DNA of 64,000 nt, taken from assembly GCF_000010125.1 (NCBI RefSeq), contig NC_007350.1:1922001-1986000 (forward strand), written 5' to 3'. Source of the stretch: Staphylococcus saprophyticus subsp. saprophyticus ATCC 15305 = NCTC 7292 (GTDB lineage Bacteria; Bacillota; Bacilli; Staphylococcales; Staphylococcaceae). Both the position numbers and the translations under genes were made by a program. Every line of letters starts with the position of its first letter. Position 1 is the stretch's first letter. This document shows positions 10,222 through 21,950 of this stretch, piece by piece. A model generated the notes under the pieces. That model did not search any database. It was not told where the DNA came from and saw only the letters and a program-made list of their open reading frames with translations.

Positions 10222-11046
10222 TTATAAAAATGATTTAATGATTAGATATATACCCATTATGAGCATGACTGCACGCAATAATGTAACGACAGTATTCGAT
10301 TGAATGGATCGATTAATTTTGACACCTAATTTAGCACCAAAATAACTTGCTATAATTAAGATGATTGCATAACCCCAGGCTACGTGACCTTGTACGATAT
10401 GACCTGCTGAACTGACAACACTTGAAAAGAAAATCATCATCATACTCGTACCTACCGCAACATGCGGTGGGAATCTAAATACAATGAGCATTAGTGGTGT
10501 CATTAAAGCACCGCCACCAATACCAAAGAGTCCTGTTAAAATACCAATAAATAATGTAGCCACAAATGCAACCAATGGTGGTACGTGATAGTGATATGTT
10601 TCCCCATGACCATCCACATAGGTTTTTTCATATTGTGGTTTCGCAAATACTTTTAAAGGCTTAATTTTATTTCTTACCATCAATAGGATGGCAACTAAGA
10701 TTAAAAATATACCAAAATATAAATTAAATGATTCTAATGTCAGATAACGACTTATGATTGAACCAATTAATGAACCTGGTAGTAAGCCAAATAAAAATAT
10801 CGATCCATTCTTAACATCAACTTGTTTTGTCTTAAGATAACCAAGTGTGGAAGATAAGCCGGTTACAATTAATATAACAGAAGATGTTCCGATAGCAATT
10901 TGAGGTGTTATGCCGTGTAACAAATCATTATCCACACCTAAATATACAATTGTCGGAACTATTATTATGCCGCCACCAATACCTACTAAAGAGCCTATGA
11001 CCGCTGACAAACCACCAATTAAAATCAATAATATAATTGTTAACAT
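10222..11046 (-). CDS. TauE/SafE family membrane permease (YunE-like)
   Basis: A 274-residue integral membrane protein with about eight hydrophobic segments and the two internal glycine-rich repeats of the TauE/SafE (DUF81) family, GSLVGIGGGIIIVP near residue 20 and TGLFGIGGGALMTP near residue 170. Family members export sulfite or sulfonate-related anions; the substrate here is unknown. A central hydrophilic loop (about 125-150) separates the two halves. It belongs to the three-gene run 8880-11905. Confidence 0.9.
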   Translation of the reverse strand: MLTIILLILIGGLSAVIGSLVGIGGGIIIVPTIVYLGVDNDLLHGITPQIAIGTSSVILIVTGLSSTLGYLKTKQVDVKNGSIFLFGLLPGSLIGSIISRYLTLESFNLYFGIFLILVAILLMVRNKIKPLKVFAKPQYEKTYVDGHGETYHYHVPPLVAFVATLFIGILTGLFGIGGGALMTPLMLIVFRFPPHVAVGTSMMMIFFSSVVSSAGHIVQGHVAWGYAIILIIASYFGAKLGVKINRSIQSNTVVTLLRAVMLIMGIYLIIKSFL

Positions 11047-11056
11047 CTTATCGCTC

Positions 11057-11905
11057 CTAGAATAATTTTAATTGCTGTGGTGCTAATCCTTCGTAATCTA
11101 TGCCCAACAAGCGTTGGTATGTTTTAGCATTTTGTGCTGCATGACCACCAGAATTATTATTAAATACAACATAAATTTTTTTGGCTTTATGTTCTAATAC
11201 TTTAACTTTATTCACTAAATCTTGTAGTTCAGATTCACTGTAATCATATAGATATCTCACGTCGCGCCATGCCTCGTCGGTCATGTCCTTTTTCGTCCAC
11301 CCGTGAACATTCCGCCCATGATAACGTACAAATGCTTTTTCATGCGTGATTCTATTGACGAGCGGTATAGACCCTTGACCTGCTTGTGGTTCATCACAAA
11401 CAGCATGGATGATGCGTTGTTGCGTTAAAAACGCCAATGTTTCTTCTTTAAATTGATCATTAAACCACGATTGATGCCTAAACTCGACACATATCGGAAA
11501 GTCTTTTAATTGTTCTCGCACGTATCTTATATATGTAATATTCGGTACGGTACAATCAAACCATGGTGGAAATTGAACTAATATCATAGCGAGTTTACTT
11601 TCATCCATTAGCGGTTGTAACATATCCTTAAATTGATCAAAAAGGCTTTGTCTTGTTTCTGCATAATCATGAAAATCAGCATGAAGTGTTAGTGCTTGAT
11701 GTATTTTAACAATAAATTCAAAGCGTTCTGGTGTTTCTTTAATCCACTTTCTTATATTCCTTTCAGGTTGTATGGCATAATAAGTTGCATCAAGTTCCAC
11801 TATTGGAAAGTGACTTGCGTATGTAATTAATTTATCTGTTTTTCGTTGCAAATCCTCATATAATGTATCGTGGTCGCCCCAACCTGTTAATCCAATATTT
11901 ATCAT
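11057..11905 (-). CDS. DUF72 family protein (YunF-like)
   Basis: A 282-residue soluble protein of the DUF72 TIM-barrel-like family. Conserved blocks include GLTGWGDHDTLY at the N-terminus, VEFRHQSW in the middle and YVVFNNNSGGHAAQNA near the C-terminus. ATG at 11905 has a GGTGAT site; the frame continues upstream to a TTG without a better site. It is the first gene of the putative yunFED-like operon. The function of the family is unresolved. Confidence 0.88.
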   Translation of the reverse strand: MINIGLTGWGDHDTLYEDLQRKTDKLITYASHFPIVELDATYYAIQPERNIRKWIKETPERFEFIVKIHQALTLHADFHDYAETRQSLFDQFKDMLQPLMDESKLAMILVQFPPWFDCTVPNITYIRYVREQLKDFPICVEFRHQSWFNDQFKEETLAFLTQQRIIHAVCDEPQAGQGSIPLVNRITHEKAFVRYHGRNVHGWTKKDMTDEAWRDVRYLYDYSESELQDLVNKVKVLEHKAKKIYVVFNNNSGGHAAQNAKTYQRLLGIDYEGLAPQQLKLF

Positions 11906-12024
11906 ATGTATCACCAAATTAATGATACCACAGATGATTTATGATATTCACTTGATTAAATTCAATTTACGATAACTTTAAAAAACTAAAGATTTTTATT
12001 TCAAATGATTTACTATGTATCATA

Positions 12025-12070
12025 AAAAATGAGACTAGAAACTTAATAATTCATTAAGCCTTCTAGTCTC
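12025..12070 (-). terminator. Terminator after the nitronate monooxygenase gene
   Basis: A perfect 10-base stem GAGACTAGAA/TTCTAGTCTC has an inner CTTAAT/ATTAAG stem, and is followed on the minus strand by ATTTTTT. Confidence 0.88.
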
Positions 12071-12103
12071 GTCTTTGATAATTTTTCATATATGGCGTTG
12101 CAG

Positions 12104-13171
12104 TTATCGATTCATTATTTCATTTGCTTGTTTAACCACATTTTCTATTAGTGCCCAAGCCGACATATGTTGTACAAGCCTTGGACTTTGACCACTCCAT
12201 AAATGTGTCCACTGCGCATTACCTTTATTTGCGGCTTCTTTGCGCAATGCATTTGTCAGTTGATTTTGTATCGGATAATCTGGAATTTCATCATCATATT
12301 CATTCATTTTATGAATAAATTCATTCTCTATGCCTCTTGCTGGTTTACCAGTAATAACATTAGTGACAACTGTATCCGTTTCTTTACTTTGACTAATTGC
12401 ATGCTTATATAGTTGACTTGCACCACTTTCATCTGATGTTAAAAATGCTGTGCCCATTTGAACACCTTCTGCGCCTAATACCATACTAGCCACTAATCCT
12501 CTACCATCCATAATCCCGCCTGCTGCTACGACTGGGATATTGATTTGATCAACCATTTGAGGAACTAAAGACATGGTGCCAATAAGCGGTGTAAGTTGGC
12601 TTGCAGTTTCAGAAAACGCGCCTCTATGACCACCTGCTTCACTACCTTGCGCAATGACCATATCCATTCCTGCAGATTCATTGGCTATTGCCTCTTCAAC
12701 ACTTGTTGCTGTGCCAATTAATTTAATATGACGTTCTTTTAATTTTTCAATAACTGTTTGTTCTGGAATACCAAATGTAAATGAAACCGCAGGCACACCT
12801 TTTTCAATAACTAGGTCAATCGCATCTTTAAATTGCTGTTTTTCAGTCATATTGATTACAGGCTCTTCTATATTAAATGCACGTCTATAGGGCTTTAACC
12901 ATGCATTCATATGTTCCACTTTTTCAGGGATGTATAATTTATCACTTGGTACGAATAAATTGACTGCATAAGGTAAATCCGTTAATTCTTGAAGATAAGT
13001 AATTTCTTGTTCTAATCTATCTGAACTAAAATATCCAGCTCCAATTGTACCTAATCCACCAGCATTACTCACAGTTGCAACTAATTCAGGTGTCGTTGAA
13101 CCAGCCATGCCCGCTTGAATAATTGGATATTTCACATTCAATAACCCAGTAACTCTTGTAGATAATTTCAT
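12104..13171 (-). CDS. Nitronate monooxygenase (2-nitropropane dioxygenase family)
   Basis: A 355-residue FMN-dependent TIM-barrel flavoprotein. The N-terminal block PIIQAGMAG, the catalytic-histidine region [13 protein letters not shown] (near 180) and the FMN phosphate-binding [10 protein letters not shown] (near 220) are characteristic of bacterial nitronate monooxygenases, which detoxify nitronates such as propionate-3-nitronate. ATG at 13171 follows AAAGGAG. The frame is open up to 13252, but that extension has no ribosome site and is not family-like. Confidence 0.9.
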   Translation of the reverse strand: MKLSTRVTGLLNVKYPIIQAGMAGSTTPELVATVSNAGGLGTIGAGYFSSDRLEQEITYLQELTDLPYAVNLFVPSDKLYIPEKVEHMNAWLKPYRRAFNIEEPVINMTEKQQFKDAIDLVIEKGVPAVSFTFGIPEQTVIEKLKERHIKLIGTATSVEEAIANESAGMDMVIAQGSEAGGHRGAFSETASQLTPLIGTMSLVPQMVDQINIPVVAAGGIMDGRGLVASMVLGAEGVQMGTAFLTSDESGASQLYKHAISQSKETDTVVTNVITGKPARGIENEFIHKMNEYDDEIPDYPIQNQLTNALRKEAANKGNAQWTHLWSGQSPRLVQHMSAWALIENVVKQANEIMNR

Positions 13172-13287
13172 ACCAACATACTCCTTTAATACACGTCTAA
13201 GGCAAGTCGAGACGCAGACTACCTTATCCGTTTTGATTTGATCAGCAACCAACTCAAATTCACACTAGATGGATACTTCCTCAAAAA

Positions 13288-14307
13288 CTATTTTTCATTA
13301 TATGCTTTTTTCTGTAATTCTAATTTTTCCTTTTCTTCTTCGTCCATTTCATCTTCAATTTCCATTCCGAGCATCTCTTCAATCAGATCTTCATGAGAAA
13401 CAATCGCATCGGTGCCACCATATTCATCTAACACAATCGCTAAATGCTTTCTTGAAACTGTCATTTTTCTTAACACCCACTCGGCTCTATTGTGCTCATT
13501 CACAAATAAAGGTTCAGATGTATAGTTTAAAATATCATTATCTGGTTCACGACTCCATGCAAGTAAGTATTTAGAATGGAAAATACCTATCACATCATCT
13601 ATATCTTCATCATAGACTGGATATCTAGTGTAAGGCTTTGATACGACTGTCTCATATGCATCTTCGTATGAAACATCTGATGGAAAAGCTGTAACATTGA
13701 TGCGTGGTGTTGTATCTATATCTGTAATCTTTAATTGCTCAAAATCCATGACACCTTGTATGCGATTTCGTTCTATTTCATTAAACGCACCTTCACTGCC
13801 TGCAATCGTCACCATCTGTCTAATTTCTTCTTTAGAAAAGCGCTTTGTCTCATCTGTACCATTTGATAGTGCTTTATTTATCAAATCTGTTAATGCATTT
13901 AATATCTTAGTGATTGGTTTAAAAATAAATACAAAAAATGAAATTGGTGTATAAATCAAACGCGACATTCTGTCAGGATAAGTGGCGGCGATAGATTTGG
14001 GTATAACTTCCGAAATAATGATAATTGCTATCGTAGTTACTGCTGTAGCTAACCCAACATTAATCCCCATATCAACTGCAAGAATTGTTACAAGTGTCGG
14101 TAAAATAATATTTGCAATATTATTACCTATTAAAATCGTAGTTATAAATTCGCTCGGTTTACTTAATAACTTTGCGAGTTTTCCGGCTTTTTTGTTTCCG
14201 TGTTGTGCATCTGTTTGTATCTTCATCCTATTTGCAGCAGTTAAAGCTGTTTCACTTCCTGAAAAGAAAAATGAAGCAAACAAAAGTATGATTATAGCAA
14301 TAATCAT
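13288..14307 (-). CDS. CNNM (DUF21)/CBS-pair membrane protein, 'hemolysin' family
   Basis: A 339-residue protein. The N-terminal DUF21 transmembrane domain (about 1-140, with FFFSGSETALTAANR near the start) is followed by a CBS-domain pair (about 190-310). The usual C-terminal CorC/HlyC domain is absent, so it is shorter than the roughly 430-residue relatives such as MpfA. CNNM proteins are linked to magnesium efflux; the 'hemolysin' name is historical. A second member of the family lies at 21951-22973. Substrate and direction are inferred from the family only. Confidence 0.88.
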   Translation of the reverse strand: MIIAIIILLFASFFFSGSETALTAANRMKIQTDAQHGNKKAGKLAKLLSKPSEFITTILIGNNIANIILPTLVTILAVDMGINVGLATAVTTIAIIIISEVIPKSIAATYPDRMSRLIYTPISFFVFIFKPITKILNALTDLINKALSNGTDETKRFSKEEIRQMVTIAGSEGAFNEIERNRIQGVMDFEQLKITDIDTTPRINVTAFPSDVSYEDAYETVVSKPYTRYPVYDEDIDDVIGIFHSKYLLAWSREPDNDILNYTSEPLFVNEHNRAEWVLRKMTVSRKHLAIVLDEYGGTDAIVSHEDLIEEMLGMEIEDEMDEEEKEKLELQKKAYNEK

Positions 14308-14542
14308 CAGTGCAAGACTCCTTTAGCAATCATTATTAAAAAACTTTATATTTTGATATTTTATTCCCTAATCCTATATATGATAAACACGCTTCCACCT
14401 GATAGATTAAATAATATAGCATATATCTAAAACCGAAATAAAGCTTATACGGTGTAGCTTCACTTTTTCATCATCCTCATGTTAAACTACTTTATCACCA
14501 TAATTTGCTCTACAAATTTAAATAACAGACAAGAGTATTTCT

Positions 14543-14812
14543 ATGGCCAAAGTTCAATAATGCCAAAGTTGTGGTATGCCACTTGATAAAAAAACACCAG
14601 CTGGCACAGAAAGTGATGGTATTTTATCGAAAAAATACTGTCTTCATTGTTACCAAGATGGTGCTTTTACAATGAACCTAGATTTTGATGCAATGTACGC
14701 ATATAACCTGAAAAGATTCCAATAATCCGATATGAATAAAGTTCAAAAATTCTTTTTAAACAAAATGTACACAAAAAAATTCATGGCAAAATTAGATCGT
14801 TGGCGTAAATGA
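14543..14812 (+). pseudogene. Putative zinc-ribbon (zf-ribbon_2) protein, broken by two stop codons
   Basis: On the plus strand one frame reads across the whole span as a small zinc-ribbon protein: CQSCGMPLDKKTPAGTESDG, then YCLHCYQDGAFT, ending KKFMAKLDRWRK. The paired CXXCG and CXXC motifs match the putative zinc-ribbon family. TAA codons interrupt the frame at 14558-14560, before the first Cys pair, and at about 14723, in the middle. No start codon lies between the first stop and the first cysteine pair. It appears inactivated by nonsense changes without frameshift. Confidence 0.75.
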
Positions 14813-14902
14813 CACTAAGTTTATACACTATGTAATATGGCAAGCAATGCATATGATTACTTCCAACATTGAACCTGTATGTTTACACTGAAATCATATC
14901 AA

Positions 14903-14973
14903 AAAAACACGAGTATACACTATAGTTAAAGTATCACTTGATGCACACTTTAACCATAGGTATTACTCGTGTT
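14903..14973 (-). terminator. suf operon terminator
   Basis: A long, slightly imperfect stem (AACACGAGTATAC...TATAGTTAAAGT with ACTTTAACCATA...TTACTCGTGTT) is followed on the minus strand by seven T, just downstream of sufB. Confidence 0.85.
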
Positions 14974-15011
14974 TTATTATTTTATAAAAGAAAGTTAGAG
15001 ATTAGAAAATC

Positions 15012-16409
15012 TTAACCAATACTTCCTTCCATTTCGAATTTAATTAAACGGTTCATTTCAACAGCATATTCCATTGGAAGTTCTTTCGTGAATGGTTCAA
15101 TGAAGCCCATTACGATCATTTCTGTAGCTTCTTCTTCAGAAATACCACGACTCATCAAGTAGAATAATTGTTCTTCAGAAACTTTTGAAACTTTCGCTTC
15201 ATGCTCTAAAGAAATATTATCATTGAATACTTCATTATAAGGAATTGTATCTGAAGTTGACTCATTATCTAAAATTAAAGTATCACATTCGATGTTTGAA
15301 CGTGCACCTTTCGCTTTACGACCAAAATGAACGATACCACGATAAACAACTTTACCGCCATCTTTAGAAATAGATTTAGAGACAATCGTTGAAGATGTAT
15401 TAGGTGCTTTATGAATCATTTTAGCGCCTGCATCTTGAACTTGTCCTTTACCAGCAAATGCAATCGATAATGTGCTACCTTTAGCGCCTTCACCCATTAG
15501 TACACAGTTTGGATATTTCATAGTTAATTTAGAACCTAAGTTACCATCAACCCATTCCATGTTACCATTTTCGTATACTAATGTACGTTTCGTTACTAAG
15601 TTATAAACATTGTTTGCCCAGTTTTGGATTGTTGTATAACGCACGTGTGCATCTTTATGAACAATAATTTCAACAACAGCTGAGTGTAATGAGCTTGTTG
15701 AGTAAACAGGGGCAGTACAACCTTCAACATAGTTCACTGAAGCACCTTCATCTGCAATGATTAAAGTACGTTCGAATTGTCCCATATTTTCTGAGTTAAT
15801 ACGGAAATAAGCTTGTAATGGTGTATCTAATTTAATATTTTTAGGTACGTAGATGAATGAACCACCTGACCATACAGCTGAGTTTAACGCTGAGAATTTG
15901 TTATCTGCAGCTGGCACAACCGTTGAGAAATACTGCTTAAATAACTCTTCGTTTTCTCTTAAAGCACTGTCTGTATCTTTAAAGATAATGCCTTTATCTT
16001 CAAGTTCTTTTTCCATATTATGGTAAACAACTTCTGACTCATATTGTGCTGAAACACCAGCAAGATATTTTTGCTCTGCTTCTGGAATACCAAGTTTATC
16101 AAATGTACGTTTGATTTCTTCTGGTACTTCATCCCAAGAACGTTCAGTGTTCTCTGATGGCTTAACATAGTAAGTGATATCATCAAAATCCAATTCTGAT
16201 AAATCCCCACCCCATTGTGGCATAGGCATTTTATAAAATTGTTTTAATGATTTCAATCTATAATTTAGCATCCATTCTGGTTCTTCTTTCATATTTGAAA
16301 TTTCACGGACAATATTTTCCGTCAAACCGCGTTCTGATCTAAAAATGGAAACATCTTCATCGTGGAAACCATATTGATAATTCCCAACATCAGGTGCTTT
16401 TTTAGCCAT
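15012..16409 (-). CDS. sufB: SufB, Fe-S cluster assembly scaffold subunit
   Basis: This 465-residue subunit is part of the SufBC2D scaffold that builds Fe-S clusters for delivery to apoproteins. The sequence is nearly full-length identical in character to staphylococcal SufB, with the beta-helix core (about 130-400) and conserved blocks [29 protein letters not shown], where the Cys receives sulfur, and [19 protein letters not shown] near the end. AAGGAGTG precedes the ATG. It is the last gene of sufCDSUB. Confidence 0.97.
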   Translation of the reverse strand: MAKKAPDVGNYQYGFHDEDVSIFRSERGLTENIVREISNMKEEPEWMLNYRLKSLKQFYKMPMPQWGGDLSELDFDDITYYVKPSENTERSWDEVPEEIKRTFDKLGIPEAEQKYLAGVSAQYESEVVYHNMEKELEDKGIIFKDTDSALRENEELFKQYFSTVVPAADNKFSALNSAVWSGGSFIYVPKNIKLDTPLQAYFRINSENMGQFERTLIIADEGASVNYVEGCTAPVYSTSSLHSAVVEIIVHKDAHVRYTTIQNWANNVYNLVTKRTLVYENGNMEWVDGNLGSKLTMKYPNCVLMGEGAKGSTLSIAFAGKGQVQDAGAKMIHKAPNTSSTIVSKSISKDGGKVVYRGIVHFGRKAKGARSNIECDTLILDNESTSDTIPYNEVFNDNISLEHEAKVSKVSEEQLFYLMSRGISEEEATEMIVMGFIEPFTKELPMEYAVEMNRLIKFEMEGSIG

Positions 16410-16599
16410 TTAAATCACTCCTTTTATATATTAAAAAACGACTAACGTGCTAATTGATTTGTCTGTTATTTGCATTTTTTTACTTTATCTCATAGAGACT
16501 ATTATTCTATCTATACATATTCACGTTTATTTATCTTGTTGTTCTTTCCAGTTTGAATGGAATTTTACACAATGTCAACGTATCAATTCGAATGAATCT

Positions 16600-18295
<1,696 letters not shown>

Positions 18296-18435
18296 TTAAT
18301 TAAGAATCAATAATCAGACCTTAGTAAAGGTTCAATCATAACTTGTAAAACGTATTTAATAACCATTTACATACGTTCAAATTTTGACATCACAATTTAA
18401 TTACTACTGTCCTTGACTACATTTATTTTTGTTAA

Positions 18436-19743
18436 TTATTTGTTTACTTTAAGTTCAATTACTTCACGCAATTGGCGTTTTACATCTTCGATAGGTAATT
18501 CACGTACTACTGGATCTAAGAAACCGTGAATAACTAAACGTTCAGCTTCTTGACGAGAAATACCACGACTCATTAAGTAATAAAGTTGTTCTGGATCTAC
18601 ACGACCAACAGAAGCTGCATGTCCAGCCTCTACATCATCTTCATCAATTAATAAGATTGGGTTAGCATCTCCTCGAGCATTTTCAGATAGCATTAATACA
18701 CGAGATTCTTGGTTTGCATTTGATTTCGTACCACCATGTTTAATATAACCAATACCATTAAATACAGTTGACGCACTTTCAAGCATAACACCGTGTTTTA
18801 AAATATAACCAATCGTTTCTTTACCATACTGAACAATTTTAGAAGTTAAATTGATTTTTTGACTTCCAGTTCCAACTACCACGGACTTCAATTCACTTTC
18901 AGAACGATCACCGATTAAGTTAGTTGTATTATCAATAATTTGACTACCTTCATTCATTAGACCTAAAGCCCAATTAATCTTCGCATCGGCATCTGCTGTA
19001 CCACGACGAATGATATGACCTGTAAAGCCTTTATCTAAATAATCAACTGATCCGTAAGTGATTTTTGAGTTAGCACCAGCAATTACTTCTGAAATAATGT
19101 TTAGTTGATTGCCTTCACCGTCTGCATTTGATAAATAGTTCTCTACGTACGTTACTTCCGCACTTTCTTCAGCAGCAATAATAACATGATTGTAAAAACT
19201 TGCTTGGTTGTCATCATGTAACACAACATATTGAATAGGATGCTCCACGACAACGTTTTTAGGTACGTAAACAAACATACCACCGTTTAATAACGCTGTG
19301 TGTAACGCAGTCAATCTATGCTCATCTACAACTACTGCTTCTTTCATGAAATATTGTTTCACTAAATCTGGGTGATTTACTAACGCATCTGCTAAGCCTT
19401 CTACAATGACACCGTCATTTTTTGCAGAGTCAGAAATTTTAGAAAAAGCAAGTGTATTATTATGTTGGATAATTAAATTTTCTGAGTTCTCAATATCAAT
19501 AATCTCTTTAACAGCTTCTGGCAATGCTTCTAATGATTGATATACATCGCCTGTCGTTTCATGTTGTTTAAATGAGTCAAAATCCCATCTATTAATTTTT
19601 GTTTTATCTGGTTTTGGCATTTCTAAAGTTTCGGTTAATTTCAACGCTTCTTTACGTAATTCTGTTAACCAAGCTGGCTCATTATGGGCTTGTGAATACT
19701 CAACAAGTTGCGCTTCAGAAATGTTCAAAGTTTCAGTCGTCAT
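18436..19743 (-). CDS. sufD: SufD, Fe-S cluster assembly scaffold subunit
   Basis: A 435-residue SufB paralogue that pairs with SufB and SufC. The beta-helix core and C-terminal block [20 protein letters not shown] are shared with SufB, with the conserved histidine in EAGHAASVG. GGGAGGAAAA precedes the ATG. About 100 bases separate it from sufC and 150 from sufS, with no terminator between, consistent with one operon. Confidence 0.96.
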   Translation of the reverse strand: MTTETLNISEAQLVEYSQAHNEPAWLTELRKEALKLTETLEMPKPDKTKINRWDFDSFKQHETTGDVYQSLEALPEAVKEIIDIENSENLIIQHNNTLAFSKISDSAKNDGVIVEGLADALVNHPDLVKQYFMKEAVVVDEHRLTALHTALLNGGMFVYVPKNVVVEHPIQYVVLHDDNQASFYNHVIIAAEESAEVTYVENYLSNADGEGNQLNIISEVIAGANSKITYGSVDYLDKGFTGHIIRRGTADADAKINWALGLMNEGSQIIDNTTNLIGDRSESELKSVVVGTGSQKINLTSKIVQYGKETIGYILKHGVMLESASTVFNGIGYIKHGGTKSNANQESRVLMLSENARGDANPILLIDEDDVEAGHAASVGRVDPEQLYYLMSRGISRQEAERLVIHGFLDPVVRELPIEDVKRQLREVIELKVNK

Positions 19744-19844
19744 ACTATTTTCCTCCCATTTGATGATTATATGATTTAATTCATCGGCTTAAATCAAGAC
19801 CTTAAATCTTCATCTAAATTAATATATTTAATATGAGTTGAGAC

Positions 19845-20606
19845 TTATTCTGCAGCACCGAACTCTTCTTTAACCCATTCGTAACCTTCTTCTTCAAGGC
19901 GTTTCGCTAATTCAGGACCGCCTGAAGTAACTACTTTACCACCATACATTACATGAACGTGATCAGGTGTGATGTAGTTTAATAGACGTTGATAGTGCGT
20001 AATGATTAATGAACCGAACTCTTTACCACGCATTTGGTTGATACCTTTAGAAACAACTTTTAGCGCATCGATATCTAAACCAGAGTCAATTTCATCTAAA
20101 ATAGCAAATTTAGGTTCTAACATCATTAATTGTAAAATCTCATTACGTTTTTTCTCTCCGCCTGAGAAACCTTCATTTAAATAACGTTGAGCCATATCTT
20201 GATCTATATCTAAATAGTCCATTTCTTTATCAAGTTTCTTAATGAATTGCATTAAGTTAATTTCTTCGCCTTCTTCACGCTTTGCATTAATTGCTGAACG
20301 CATGAAATCTGCATTAGTTACACCAGTGATTTCTGATGGATATTGCATTGCTAAGAAAAGACCTGCTTTCGCACGTTCGTCAACTTCTAATTCTAAGATG
20401 TTGACGCCATCTAAGATAACTTCCCCTTGAGTTACTTCAAAGCTAGGGTGTCCCATGATTGCAGATGATAATGTTGATTTACCCGTACCATTTGGCCCCA
20501 TAATTGCGTGTATTTCACCAGTGTTAATTGTTAAGTTAACACCTTTTAAGATTTCTTTATCTTCTATAGACACATGTAGGTCTTTAATTTCTAATGTTGA
20601 TGGCAT
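19845..20606 (-). CDS. sufC: SufC, Fe-S assembly ATPase
   Basis: A 253-residue ABC-type ATPase of the SufBCD complex. Walker A is GPNGTGKST, the signature is [10 protein letters not shown], Walker B is [12 protein letters not shown], and the switch histidine is in [12 protein letters not shown] hydrolysis drives conformational change in SufB/SufD during cluster building. It is the first gene of the suf operon, with a strong GGAGGGA ribosome site. Confidence 0.97.
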   Translation of the reverse strand: MPSTLEIKDLHVSIEDKEILKGVNLTINTGEIHAIMGPNGTGKSTLSSAIMGHPSFEVTQGEVILDGVNILELEVDERAKAGLFLAMQYPSEITGVTNADFMRSAINAKREEGEEINLMQFIKKLDKEMDYLDIDQDMAQRYLNEGFSGGEKKRNEILQLMMLEPKFAILDEIDSGLDIDALKVVSKGINQMRGKEFGSLIITHYQRLLNYITPDHVHVMYGGKVVTSGGPELAKRLEEEGYEWVKEEFGAAE

Positions 20607-20959
20607 ACATATTCCCTCCGTATTATATGATATGTTTTCCTATCTAGTTTATAATAATTTTAATCTACAGTCAAAAGACTGAGCCCTTGTTACATCATCT
20701 CATTATAACGTAGTTATAAGTGAATATAAACCTTTTCAAGTGCTAAATTAAAATCGTTATTAAAACACAATCATTTTCGATAATAATAGTAAGTATTTCT
20801 TAACTGATAAAAAACGATATCATGTTCTCAATGGTAATTTTTCGCAATATAATCAAAAATATATTTTTTACATCCTTTTTATTTTACGTGTTTCATTATT
20901 GTAATAGGCCATATTATGCTATTATCATTAATACATTTTATTTAAGAAAGGAATTGAAT
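20607..20959. other. Divergent intergenic region between sufC and the DUF368 gene
   Basis: AT-rich DNA holding the probable suf promoter and, on the plus strand, the unassigned promoter of the DUF368 gene. The frame upstream of the DUF368 ATG stays open to 20822 but has poor coding character and no ribosome site. No riboswitch or terminator was seen. Confidence 0.55.
20702..20730 (-). promoter_or_regulatory. Probable suf operon promoter
   Basis: On the minus strand TTTATA (20725-20730), a 17-base spacer and TATAAT (20702-20707) lie about 100 bases before sufC. A short CAGTC/GACTG hairpin falls in the leader. The -10 is consensus; the -35 is weak. Confidence 0.5.
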
Positions 20960-21805
20960 ATGTCAAAAATCAAATGGTCAAATCTTTGGAAAGGTTTTGC
21001 GATGGGGACGACAGATCTCGTACCTGGTGTTAGTGGTGGTACAATCGCGCTCTTACTGGGTATATACGATGATTTCATACGTTCTATCAGTGGTCTTTTT
21101 TCAAAACGTTTTTGGGAAAGTTTAAAGTTTTTACTGCCTATCGGTATCGGCATGGTAGTTGCAATCGGTTTACTTAGTAAACTAATAAACTATTTACTTA
21201 GTACGCATACTGTTCCAACAATGTTCTTCTTTGTAGGTTTAATTGGTGGTATCATCCCCTATTTATTAAAAACTTCTCGATTCAAACACACTTTTACAAC
21301 ACCGCATTATTTATTATTAGTTGTAGGCATTATCGTCATAGTAATGATGACTGTGATGAATAGTGGTGATAAGCATGCGGGAGAAACACTATCACTTTCA
21401 ACAGGCCTTATATTAAAATATTTTATTGCTGGCGCATGTGCTTCAAGTGCGATGTTATTACCAGGCATTTCAGGATCATTTATGTTACTCGTATTCGGTG
21501 TTTACGGTACAATCATGTATGCTATTTCTGAATTTGTTTCACTTAACTTTGCAGCCTTACCTATTTTAATCACTGTCGGTTGTGGTGTATTATTTGGATT
21601 CTTGTGTTCTAGTAAATTAATCCAATATTTATTGTCTTATTATACTTATTTAACATACGCATTAATCATAGGATTTGTAATTGGTTCACTATATGCTGTA
21701 TTCCCCGGTTTACCAAGTACAATAATGATTTGGATTGTATCAATCGTTACGCTGTTATTAGGTTTTGTGATCAGTTATAGATTAGGTAGGTTGACCGCCG
21801 ATTAA
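20960..21805 (+). CDS. DUF368 membrane protein, PopT-like undecaprenyl phosphate translocase
   Basis: A 281-residue polytopic membrane protein with two repeated halves, each with a glycine-rich re-entrant motif: DLVPGVSGGT near residue 22 and LLPGISGSF near residue 170. DUF368 proteins (PopT) were shown to recycle the lipid carrier undecaprenyl phosphate across the membrane; that role here is by family. ATG at 20960 follows AAAGGAA and matches the family N-terminus; a longer frame from 20822 is rejected. It is a single gene with its own promoter. Confidence 0.88.
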   Translation: MSKIKWSNLWKGFAMGTTDLVPGVSGGTIALLLGIYDDFIRSISGLFSKRFWESLKFLLPIGIGMVVAIGLLSKLINYLLSTHTVPTMFFFVGLIGGIIPYLLKTSRFKHTFTTPHYLLLVVGIIVIVMMTVMNSGDKHAGETLSLSTGLILKYFIAGACASSAMLLPGISGSFMLLVFGVYGTIMYAISEFVSLNFAALPILITVGCGVLFGFLCSSKLIQYLLSYYTYLTYALIIGFVIGSLYAVFPGLPSTIMIWIVSIVTLLLGFVISYRLGRLTAD

Positions 21806-21849
21806 CCGTTTCAACCTAAATTATAATCATACTTCAAAAAAAATCACTC

Positions 21850-21867
21850 AGTGTAATACGTTACACT
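21850..21867. promoter_or_regulatory. Palindrome upstream of the second CNNM gene
   Basis: AGTGTAA and TTACACT form a 7-base inverted repeat around TACG, just upstream of the TATAAT at 21890-21895. There is no T-run after it, so an operator is more likely than a terminator. The regulator is unknown. Confidence 0.35.
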
Positions 21868-21950
21868 AGCCATGAATTCTTAATTTTTATATAATAGAAT
21901 ATCAATCGGTATAGATTGAATAACAAATCAATGGAGGAATTAATTAATTT

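Noticed and set aside
13172-13287. GC-richer stretch with AAGTCGAGACGCAGAC before the nitronate monooxygenase gene
   Set aside because: No riboswitch or T-box core motifs matched; probably ordinary leader sequence.
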